NCBI GenBank assembly: GCA_002433595.1
Contig: DJIL01000046.1
Span: forward strand, 44,672-54,159
DNA length: 9,488 nucleotides
Direction: 5' to 3'
From: a bacterium UBP8_UBA6595
Lineage (GTDB): Bacteria > Margulisbacteria > Marinamargulisbacteria > UBA6595
Shown here in pieces: positions 1 to 5,591 of the stretch (positions are counted from its first letter, which is position 1; each line of letters opens with the position of its first letter). The notes under the pieces were generated by a model. It was not told the origin of the DNA. It saw only the letters and a program-made list of their open reading frames with translations, and searched no databases. Position numbers and translations under genes: made by a program.

Positions 1-330
1 ATTCCAGTCTATACCGCACTGGGTCTGCGGCTGTTGAGCAAGCAGGCAACGCCAAGCTTTGATTTGTATTTTTTAGCAGAAACATCCGATGCCTTACCAG
101 ATCCAGCTATTGAATCGGTCCACAATCGAGAATGGCTCTGGCAACGCCCGTATCCGTGCCTCGAAATTCAGCATATTCACAGCAACCCAGGCCCCTATCA
201 ATTGCCAGCCCCCCATCACTACGGGTGGCATGGCCTCGTACTAAATCCAGGAAACTACCCCAAAACAGATTTTGATGGCTATCCCCTCCTATCGGCAGAC
301 GATTTTTCTCTTGGCCTAACAGCCCAATAA
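1..330 (+). CDS. Glyoxalase I-like / VOC-family protein, C-terminal part (5' end outside window)
   Basis: The reading frame is open from the first base to the TAA at 328-330, so the start lies upstream. The TTG at 34 is internal to the conserved region and is not a credible start. The visible ~109 residues begin with VYTALGLRLLSKQ, which resembles the FYTxVLGMxLLxK opening of glyoxalase I. FDLYFLAE (like SLYFLAY), then REWLWQRPYPCLEIQH (like the xATLELTHNW metal/substrate strand) and GWHGLVL (like GFGHIGIAV) follow. Glyoxalase I isomerises the hemithioacetal of methylglyoxal and glutathione to lactoylglutathione in the cytosol. After GWHGLVL only about 30 residues remain, and they do not show the expected end of the second beta-alpha-beta module. 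The C-terminus is therefore short or decayed. It may be another VOC enzyme rather than true GloA. Its GC content is visibly higher than that of the next gene. Confidence 0.5.
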   Translation: MPVYTALGLRLLSKQATPSFDLYFLAETSDALPDPAIESVHNREWLWQRPYPCLEIQHIHSNPGPYQLPAPHHYGWHGLVLNPGNYPKTDFDGYPLLSADDFSLGLTAQ

Positions 331-464
331 AAACACCTCAACAGTTTATGGCTATCGCCACCGCTGATCATACCCCATAATTGGTGCCTATCTTCTAAAC
401 CTTATTCTCACTTTTTTTGCCTTGACGTAACCGGGGGCATTACAAAACTTATATCCTTGAAGTT

Positions 465-493
465 GGAGGGAAAAAATGAATAAGTCCTTTTAG
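465..493 (+). other. Orphan ribosome-binding site and 5-codon ORF (gene-start remnant)
   Basis: A strong Shine-Dalgarno GGAGGG (465-470) sits 5 nt before an ATG at 476, but the frame reads only MNKSF before TAG at 491-493. It overlaps the end of the oppositely oriented ubiquitin-fold gene. The simplest reading is the beheaded start of a former gene, cut where the AT-rich block begins. A functional leader peptide is possible but unsupported. The rest of 331-489 holds only a TTGACG hexamer (422-427) that could be a -35, with no well-placed -10. Confidence 0.35.
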
Positions 494-1740
494 GTTCGTT
501 GTTGCAGAGTTAGCTGCTGATTTGCTGTATTCATAAGAAATAAACCTTCACGAGTACGTATTAACCTTGCTTGCTTTCTGGATATTGCGTTATTAGCTGG
601 ATCAATATCACTTCTAGAAACAACAGCTATTTCAACGTCTCCTTGATATTCACACATAAATTTATATTTCTTGTTTTTTTCACCAAAAACCAGCTCTATC
701 TTTCCATCTTCTTCCAGCTTTATCTTTATATCTTCTTGTATAAAAGATTGCCCGTCTACAGTTTTAATTCTGCTATTTATGCACTCCCAAGCATTACTAC
801 CGGCCATTGCAAGTCCAAATAATCCATCCTTTAAAACTCTTCGTAGCTCTTCAGCTTCTAGAATGTATTCATTTGGTTGATCACCGATTGTTGCGGTAAA
901 CCACCTATCTTTAATGCCTGAGCTTCGTGTGTAGCCCTTTGCCACATCCTGTCTATCATAACGTTGTTTCGGTATGGTTGCTTTGGTAGCTTCAGAGTTA
1001 TAGGAGGAATTGTCATAATGAACTTCTTCAAACTGAAAGTCCTTTATACGAAATAGACCTCTTCTCATAAATTCTAAAGAGTTACTGTTAGCTATTGCAA
1101 CACCTTTCTTACACTCAATAATTAGCTCTACTTCTTTCTGTTCACTATCTCTTCTTGGGTCATATAGGCCAAATCCTAATCCTGGTGTTTCTGTTACTAT
1201 GGGAACAATGTTAAAGTGATTTTCTCCCTCTTGCAACTCGTAAGGTATACCAGGAAATAAAACGCCATTGCTATTTCTTGTTTTAGAACCAATAGAAACA
1301 CTAGAAAGACTAGAAATACAAATTACTGATAGTCTGATCGAAGAATTAATAGGACTACCAACTATAGTTGAAATCGTCTCGTTATTGTCGCACAGAGTTT
1401 TACCTTCAAAGGATAACACAACTGAAATCGTCTGATCATCAGAAAAATGCTTTCCTATAATTTCTTCTCTTAATTTCCCCACCGTATATCTAGTATCAAC
1501 TTTTATCTCAAACTCTTCACCACTTAAGAAATGAGCAATAACAGTTACTTCTGATGCTGCTAGTTCTAGTGCTGGTTCTGCTGCTGGTGGGTGTGCTGCT
1601 GCTGCTTTTTTTACTGCGTTTTCTACTAATACTTTTGCTACTACTGCTAATGGTGTTGGTGGTGTTGGTGCCCCTGATGATGCCTCTCTATCAGGAGGAA
1701 GACCTGTTCGCTTTCGGTCAGGTGGGTGAAAAAATAGCAT
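490..1740 (-). CDS. Orphan protein with an internal ubiquitin-like domain
   Basis: A 416-residue protein that I do not recognise as a whole. Residues 1-62 are low-complexity and rich in Pro and Ala (with a PPDRKRTGLPPDRE near-repeat) and show no signal peptide. Residues ~64-142 read like a ubiquitin fold: VTVIAHFLSGEEFEIKV matches the first beta hairpin (IFVKTLTGKTITLEV in ubiquitin). TVGKLREEI corresponds to the helix (TIENVKAKI), LSFEGKTLCDNNETI to LIFAGKQLEDGRTL, and SSIRLSVI to STLHLVL. There is no diglycine after the domain, so it is an embedded Ubl and not a conjugated modifier. Residues ~150-416 are beta-rich and charged, with no motif I can name. The ATG at 1740 is preceded by AGAAGGA (1750-1756 on +), a usable ribosome site. 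A eukaryote-like fold in an AT-rich orphan gene would fit a host-directed effector, but no secretion signal was seen. CDS reality is likely; function is unknown. Confidence 0.7.
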   Translation of the reverse strand: MLFFHPPDRKRTGLPPDREASSGAPTPPTPLAVVAKVLVENAVKKAAAAHPPAAEPALELAASEVTVIAHFLSGEEFEIKVDTRYTVGKLREEIIGKHFSDDQTISVVLSFEGKTLCDNNETISTIVGSPINSSIRLSVICISSLSSVSIGSKTRNSNGVLFPGIPYELQEGENHFNIVPIVTETPGLGFGLYDPRRDSEQKEVELIIECKKGVAIANSNSLEFMRRGLFRIKDFQFEEVHYDNSSYNSEATKATIPKQRYDRQDVAKGYTRSSGIKDRWFTATIGDQPNEYILEAEELRRVLKDGLFGLAMAGSNAWECINSRIKTVDGQSFIQEDIKIKLEEDGKIELVFGEKNKKYKFMCEYQGDVEIAVVSRSDIDPANNAISRKQARLIRTREGLFLMNTANQQLTLQQRT

Positions 1741-1777
1741 AACTAATTATCCTTCTATTAGTGCTGATTACATTAAA

Positions 1778-1804
1778 ATCATATTTAATACTATTTTTTA
1801 TCAA
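1778..1804 (-). promoter_or_regulatory. Weak candidate promoter for the ubiquitin-fold gene
   Basis: Read on the minus strand, TTGATA (1799-1804) is followed after 15 bp by TATGAT (1778-1783), about 37 bp upstream of the ATG. The spacing is short for sigma70 and the region is very AT-rich, so this is only a suggestion. Confidence 0.25.
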
Positions 1805-1842
1805 CTTTCAAATTATATATTTAGCAAATCTGTACACAAAAA

Positions 1843-1872
1843 TTGAGAAAAAAAACAAACATCTGGTATAAT
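1843..1872 (+). promoter_or_regulatory. Strong sigma70-type promoter with extended -10
   Basis: TTGAGA (1843-1848) is followed after 18 bp by a perfect TATAAT (1867-1872) preceded by TGG, giving the extended -10 form TGnTATAAT. It reads rightward and predicts a start near 1879. It leads to an ORF of only seven codons at 1925, so it appears to be the promoter of a gene that has been lost or broken. Confidence 0.6.
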
Positions 1873-1889
1873 ATTGTGTCACAATTGTG
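1873..1889. promoter_or_regulatory. Operator-like overlapping palindromes at the predicted transcription start
   Basis: ATTGTGTCACAAT (1873-1885) is an inverted repeat with a 1-nt centre. It shares its right arm with a second perfect palindrome, CACAATTGTG (1880-1889). The three half-sites (TTGTG/CACAA) cover the expected start point of the promoter just upstream, the usual place for a repressor site. The cognate regulator is not in this window. Confidence 0.4.
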
Positions 1890-1924
1890 TAGTAGTTAAC
1901 TTTTGTTTAAGAAACGAGGAAATT

Positions 1925-2086
1925 ATGGCAAGTTTCCGAGGATTTTAAAGACTACTTTATTATTATGCAGGTCGATGCACGCCCCCAGCCAACAATCAAA
2001 TTATTGTTCAACATTCCAGCTTGTTGCCAACCGGTGCAATTTCTATACCGGAATTTAATGAATCCAAACCCACGTTTGTGTTCTAA
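1925..2086 (+). pseudogene. Short broken ORF behind the orphan promoter
   Basis: GAGGA (1916-1920) precedes an ATG at 1925 that reads MASFRGF and then TAA (1946-1948). The same frame then stays open for 45 codons (…PTGAISIPEFNESK…) to a TAA at 2084. This suggests a gene interrupted by one stop, or a beheaded start joined to unrelated DNA. The shifted frame is also open over the same stretch, so the frame is uncertain. No homology is recognised. Confidence 0.3.
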
Positions 2087-2116
2087 ATGATGCCATCCAT
2101 TTTCTCATTAGCCTGC

Positions 2117-2138
2117 GTATTGGCATAGTGCGCTGGCT
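2117..2138 (+). repeat. 22-bp direct repeat, copy A (left of leuA)
   Basis: Begins GTATTGGCATAG and ends GCGCTGGCT. It is identical over 22 bp to 4100-4121, and the next few bases are also alike. In one frame it encodes YWHSALA, the same peptide as in the NTF2-like remnant on the other side of leuA. Copy A is therefore probably a scrap of the same or a paralogous gene. An upstream in-frame TAG (2109-2111) shows it is not coding now. A small hairpin TGGCT-TGTG-AGCCA (2134-2147) overlaps its end. Confidence 0.65.
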
Positions 2139-2181
2139 TGTGAGCCAATGGTCAAAACAACAAGCATTTGTAGTAATATTT

Positions 2182-3846
2182 TTATTGTATTTTGTGTCCA
2201 ATCGAACGGTTTATCGCTGAAAATAATGCCTTAATGGATGCCAGCGTAATATTATTATCAATCCCAACCCCATGTATTTTTTTGCCATCAATCGTAATGC
2301 TCATATAGCAGATAGCTTTTGAATCGGATCCCTGTGACAATGAATGCTCAGAATAATCATCAACTTGAATATTGGGAAATAAATGAATCAACGCTTTTTT
2401 AGATGCATCAATTGGGCCATTTCCAATGGCTGATAGAGACTCTATTTTCCCATTAAACTGAATGGTTAGGTCGCTTTTTACTTGGCCATCTTCAAACAAT
2501 TCGGTATGAATTTTCTGAAGTGAGAGCCATGCATCACGGTTAATAAATTCCTCATTAAAAATAGTCCATACATCCTCTGAAGATATTTCCGTACCCGTAT
2601 CCTCGGTTTTCTGTTGAATAAAGGTGGCAACAGCGGGTTGCATATGTTTTGGAATAATACAGTTGTATTCTTTTTCTAGAATATAGGCCACACCACCTTT
2701 TCCAGATTGGCTGTTGATGCGGATGATGGCTTCGTATTTTTTTCCAATATCCTCTGGATCAATGGTTAAATAGGGGACATCCCATTGGGTATTTTTTTGA
2801 TATTTGGACATGCCTTTTTTAATGGCATCTTGGTGAGACCCTGAGAAAGCAGTGAACACCAGATCCCCTGCGTATGGGTGTCTCTGTGGAATTTCCATGC
2901 CAGTGGATTCCTTGTACACTGTTTCCATCTCCTCTAAATTGTAAACGTTCAATTCTGGATCAATGCCATGCATAACTAAATTTAATGCCACCGTTGTGAT
3001 ATCCAAATTACCTGTTCTCTCACCGTTGCCAAATAGGGTTCCCTCAACTCGGTCAGCCCCAGCCAAAAGTGCCAATTCAGTGGCTGCCGTACAGGTTCCA
3101 CGATCATTGTGTGTATGGACACTCAGTAAGATTTCATCGCGCTTGTTTAAATGATTTGAGGCATACTCAATCATATCGGCGTAGACATTGGGCATGAACA
3201 TTTCAACGGTGGCGGGCAAGTTGATAATCATGGGGGATAAACCATTCCAACGATCAATGACTTCATTGCAAATTGCCATCGAAAAATCAATTTCTGTTCC
3301 TGTAAAACTTTCTGGGGAATACTCCAAGATAATATTTGACTGATGATTGGTTATGTTGCGTTTGATTTCATCAACCCCATCCAATGCAATCTTGATAATT
3401 TCATCTTTTGATTTATTAAATACATAATTTCGTTGTGCGATTGATGTTGAATTGTACAAGTGAACAATAGCTGAATGGGCACCTTCAATAGCGGCCAATG
3501 TCTGTTTGATAAGGTGTTCCCTTGATTGGGTTAATACCTGTATGCAGACGTCCTCAGGAATTAAATTGTTTTCGATAATGTAGCGAACAAATTCAAACTC
3601 AATTGTGGAGGCCGATGGAAACCCAACTTCAATATGCTTGAACCCAATGGAGACAAGGTAGTTAAATAAGTTGATTTTCTGAGTTAAATTCATTGGTGTG
3701 ACCAAGGCCTGGTTGCCATCACGAAGGTCAACACTGCACCACAATGGTGCTTTTGACAAGTGATTGTTTGGCCATTGTCGATTGGGCAATTCAATCGGGG
3801 ATAACCGTGCATACTTTTTTTTTGGAGGATAATTTTTTGAATTCAC
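2182..3846 (-). CDS. leuA: 2-isopropylmalate synthase, type 2 (yeast/actinobacterial form)
   Basis: Condenses acetyl-CoA with 2-oxoisovalerate to 2-isopropylmalate, the committed step of leucine synthesis, in the cytosol. The 554 residues match the length of the long (type 2) LeuA family. The N-terminal LPNRQWP and the catalytic WCSVDLRDGNQAL are present (R42, D43 at the active site and metal). So are HTHND (244-248, with metal ligands H244 and H246) and GNGERTGN (273-280), the signature of the TIM-barrel domain. The C-terminal ~440-554 is the LeuA regulatory domain with SLSAIGNGPIDA, so leucine feedback control is probably retained. The start is GTG at 3846; an in-frame TAA lies immediately upstream, so no earlier start is possible, and no Shine-Dalgarno is seen. 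No leuB, leuC or leuD is adjacent. It is intact, with none of the decay seen in its neighbours. Confidence 0.95.
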   Translation of the reverse strand: MNSKNYPPKKKYARLSPIELPNRQWPNNHLSKAPLWCSVDLRDGNQALVTPMNLTQKINLFNYLVSIGFKHIEVGFPSASTIEFEFVRYIIENNLIPEDVCIQVLTQSREHLIKQTLAAIEGAHSAIVHLYNSTSIAQRNYVFNKSKDEIIKIALDGVDEIKRNITNHQSNIILEYSPESFTGTEIDFSMAICNEVIDRWNGLSPMIINLPATVEMFMPNVYADMIEYASNHLNKRDEILLSVHTHNDRGTCTAATELALLAGADRVEGTLFGNGERTGNLDITTVALNLVMHGIDPELNVYNLEEMETVYKESTGMEIPQRHPYAGDLVFTAFSGSHQDAIKKGMSKYQKNTQWDVPYLTIDPEDIGKKYEAIIRINSQSGKGGVAYILEKEYNCIIPKHMQPAVATFIQQKTEDTGTEISSEDVWTIFNEEFINRDAWLSLQKIHTELFEDGQVKSDLTIQFNGKIESLSAIGNGPIDASKKALIHLFPNIQVDDYSEHSLSQGSDSKAICYMSITIDGKKIHGVGIDNNITLASIKALFSAINRSIGHKIQ

Positions 3847-3852
3847 TTAATT

Positions 3853-3861
3853 ATTGTATCA
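3853..3861 (-). promoter_or_regulatory. Extended -10 element of leuA, implying a leaderless transcript
   Basis: On the minus strand, TGATACAAT (3853-3861) fits TGnTATAAT with one mismatch in the hexamer. Only 6 nt separate the hexamer from the GTG start, so transcription would begin at or next to the start codon. A weak -35 (TTTTGC) lies 17 bp further upstream. The arrangement agrees with the missing Shine-Dalgarno. Confidence 0.45.
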
Positions 3862-3873
3862 AAGTTAACGGGA

Positions 3874-4259
3874 ATGCAAAAGGAAATTAGGTCTGTTTTG
3901 TTGAATTTAAAAATGCCCACGACTTGGACGCCATAATGCACTGTTACAGCCCATACGGAGTTTTCACGCCTGCGTTTTCAACCCACGTGTGTTATGGATC
4001 AGCTGCTATACGCGACTACTATGCTCGGTTAATCGCCAAGCAGAATTTGTTTATTAAACTGTTTGACGTTAGCGAATCGAAACTGGAAAACGCTTTTGTG
4101 TATTGGCATAGTGCGCTGGCTGTGTGCCTCGGGGGCTACCACGCCCCCGAAACTCGACGGGTTGAACAACACGAAGGAGATTATCTCTTGAAAAGTAGTT
4201 CGTGTCACGTTGCTTCCAATCCAGCAGCTAACATTTTGAAATGTACAGTTTTATCATAA
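3874..4259 (+). pseudogene. Decayed NTF2-like / SnoaL-like protein gene
   Basis: The main open frame (3891-4259) reads FKNAHDLDAIMHCYSP, then GVFTPAFSTHVCYGSAAIRD and YYARLIAKQ. This is the pattern of the SnoaL/DUF4440 NTF2-like fold (…DLDAixxxYapDavfxPxxs…GxxAIRdYY…). The first plausible ATG (3874, MQKEIRSVL…) is in a different frame, and an in-frame TAG at 3888 closes the main frame upstream. The gene therefore seems to have lost its start to a frameshift near 3890-3900. Internal TTG (3924) or ATG (3936) starts would cut off the first helix. After YWHSALAV the sequence no longer resembles the family and is probably also damaged. NTF2-like domains serve varied small-molecule or protein-binding roles; none can be assigned. 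It is divergent from leuA, and its start overlaps the leuA promoter region. Confidence 0.5.
4100..4121 (+). repeat. 22-bp direct repeat, copy B (right of leuA)
   Basis: Identical to 2117-2138 and in the same orientation, about 1.98 kb away, with leuA lying wholly between. Here it is inside the NTF2-like remnant and encodes VYWHSALA. Confidence 0.65.
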
Positions 4260-4416
4260 TACTTCGCTGCCTTCTTCTTTTAATTACTCAGTATGCCGTC
4301 TGGTTACGATAGCCCCACAGCTGCTTGATATCCTGCTACTCCATGTAAGTAACGATTGCACCCGCTTTTCCAATATTTTTTAGTTGCATGATACAACCAA
4401 TATATCAGTCAATCAC

Positions 4417-4515
4417 TCAACGTATTAGTATTAATGTAAAAAACAATCTTGGGCTAAAATCGCAGAGCTCCGATACCCTGCCGCTGGCGTCCTTCAGCCA
4501 CCGGCTTACGAGCAT
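4417..4515 (-). other. Possible 32-codon ORF across a GC-rich island
   Basis: On the minus strand an ATG (4513-4515), with AGAGGT (4522-4527 on +) 6 nt before it, opens MLVSRWLKDASGRVSELCDF and continues 12 more codons to TGA. The first ~20 codons coincide with a GC-rich island in AT-rich DNA and contain the hairpin at 4480-4505. It may be a tiny gene, a fragment of a larger lost gene, or an accident of a repeat element. The rest of the gap 4260-4611 shows nothing else I can name. Confidence 0.2.
4480..4505. repeat. REP-like GC-rich hairpin
   Basis: GCCGCTGGC (4480-4488) pairs with GCCACCGGC (4497-4505) in a 9-bp stem with one C-C mismatch and an 8-nt loop. It stands out as GC-rich within AT-rich DNA between a pseudogene and a foreign operon. 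It resembles repetitive extragenic palindromes. It lacks a following T-run, so it is a poor intrinsic terminator. Confidence 0.45.
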
Positions 4516-4611
4516 TTCTATACCTCTGTTTTAAATAATAGATTTATTTTCACACTGAAACTAAGTATTCGACAATGGAAGAAATATTAATATTCAAGTA
4601 TCCTAATTATT

Positions 4612-5367
4612 ATGAGTCGATCTTATTCTCAAAGGGATATTAAACTTTTATGGGGGGAGGCTGCTGCACGTTGTTCTATGTGTAAAGAAAAGTGTATTTC
4701 TAAGTCTGACAATGCGAATGAAAAAGATGCGCTAACAGGTGATATCGCACATATAGTAGACTATTCAGATTTGTCTACAAGTTCTCGTAGCGATTCATCG
4801 CTATCTAAACAAGAAAAAAACTCATATAACAACTTGATTTTACTATGTAAAAACTGTCATGCAAAAGTAGATCAACAAAAAGAAACTTACTCTCAAAGTG
4901 AACTCATCAAACTAAAAAATGACCATCAGGGCTGGGTTGATCAACAACTTGAAAATGCGATTGCAGATATTGGTTTTAAGGAATTAGAAATTATCTCTAA
5001 GGCGTTGGTATCTAATCCTTCTGAATTTTCAGGAGATTTTTCTGTTATCCCACCCAAAGAAAAGCTTAACAAAAACAATCTATCAGAAAGAATTTCTACA
5101 AAGGTCTCAATAGGACTGCTTAAGTCCAAAGAAGTCGAAAGCTTTTTAAGTAACTATGAAGGCTTTGACCCAAACTTCTCATCTAGGCTAGTTAAGGGGT
5201 TTATTGATAAGTATTTAGAATTGAAGAATAGCAATATCACCGGAGACACCCTATTTGATGAATTATATGTTTTTTCAAGTATAAATTCAGAAAAGTTTGA
5301 ATATCAAGCTGCTGGTCTTGCAATATTGGTCTACCTATTTGAAAAATGCGAGGTATTTGAACATTGA
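4612..5367 (+). CDS. HNH-nuclease effector of an ABC-three-component (ABC-3C) system
   Basis: A 251-residue protein. The N-terminal ~1-115 is an HNH endonuclease of the zinc-ribbon kind: C21-x2-C24, then GDIAHI with catalytic H47, then YNNLILLC with N74, C79-x2-C82 and H83, and a DHQGWV end motif. HNH enzymes cut DNA by a single-metal mechanism. Residues ~150-251 are mostly helical and resemble the C-terminal effector domains that tether nucleases to ABC-3C complexes; the exact subtype is not assigned. ATG at 4612 is the only reasonable start because an in-frame TAA lies at 4588-4590. No Shine-Dalgarno is close by (GGAAGAAA is ~28 nt away), so initiation may be weak or leaderless. Its TGA overlaps the TTG start of the next gene by 4 nt (TTGA), indicating translational coupling. 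All HNH residues are present, so it should be active. Confidence 0.82.
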   Translation: MSRSYSQRDIKLLWGEAAARCSMCKEKCISKSDNANEKDALTGDIAHIVDYSDLSTSSRSDSSLSKQEKNSYNNLILLCKNCHAKVDQQKETYSQSELIKLKNDHQGWVDQQLENAIADIGFKELEIISKALVSNPSEFSGDFSVIPPKEKLNKNNLSERISTKVSIGLLKSKEVESFLSNYEGFDPNFSSRLVKGFIDKYLELKNSNITGDTLFDELYVFSSINSEKFEYQAAGLAILVYLFEKCEVFEH

Positions 5368-5591
5368 TACTACCAACCAAGCATATTACCTCGAAAGACT
5401 CTCTATTAGGTATTGGATCTGACATGATTTCACTATTAAATGAACCAATGACAGTTTCTTCTCTTTGGGTTAGCTTCAAGCAAACACATAATCGAACGAA
5501 TAGAATCTTCTACCATACTCTGTACCTGCTCTATATTATTGGATTGGTTGATTTTAAAAACGGAAAGATTCTAAAGGTTGCTGAACAATGA
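5364..5591 (+). CDS. ABC-3C middle component (MC6-like)
   Basis: A small 75-residue protein: MILPTKHIT…SLLGIGSDMISLLNEPMTVSSLW…LYLLYIIGLVDFKNGKI. The PTKHI opening, the SLLGIG motif, TVSSLW and the closing IIGxVxFxxGxI are typical of the small middle components encoded between the effector and a DUF2326-type ABC ATPase. I assign it to middle-component family 6 from memory. The predicted order of helices followed by a beta wing fits the winged-helix fold proposed for these adaptors, which likely link ATPase and effector. The start is TTG at 5364, overlapping the effector stop as TTGA; its own TGA overlaps the next ATG as ATGA (5588-5591). An ATG start is not available near the conserved N-terminus. 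It is easy to miss because of its size and non-ATG start. Confidence 0.8.
   Translation: MILPTKHITSKDSLLGIGSDMISLLNEPMTVSSLWVSFKQTHNRTNRIFYHTLYLLYIIGLVDFKNGKILKVAEQ

Noticed and set aside
571..880. Two overlapping hydrophobic + strand frames
   Set aside because: They are antisense to the ubiquitin-fold gene, with no translation signals, and contain AT-rich Phe/Ile/Leu strings expected by chance.
1554..1742. Leu/Val-rich open frame on the + strand that looks like a membrane peptide
   Set aside because: It is the antisense of the Ala/Pro-rich start of the ubiquitin-fold gene; GCT/GGT-type triplets produce artificial Leu/Val runs. No ribosome site was seen.
2963..3154. Open + strand frame inside leuA
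   Set aside because: It is antisense to the highly conserved HTHND and GNGERTGN regions of leuA, with no own signals.
4480..4505. GC-rich hairpin as a rho-independent terminator for the NTF2-like gene
   Set aside because: It is over 200 bp downstream and no run of T follows on either strand at the right place.
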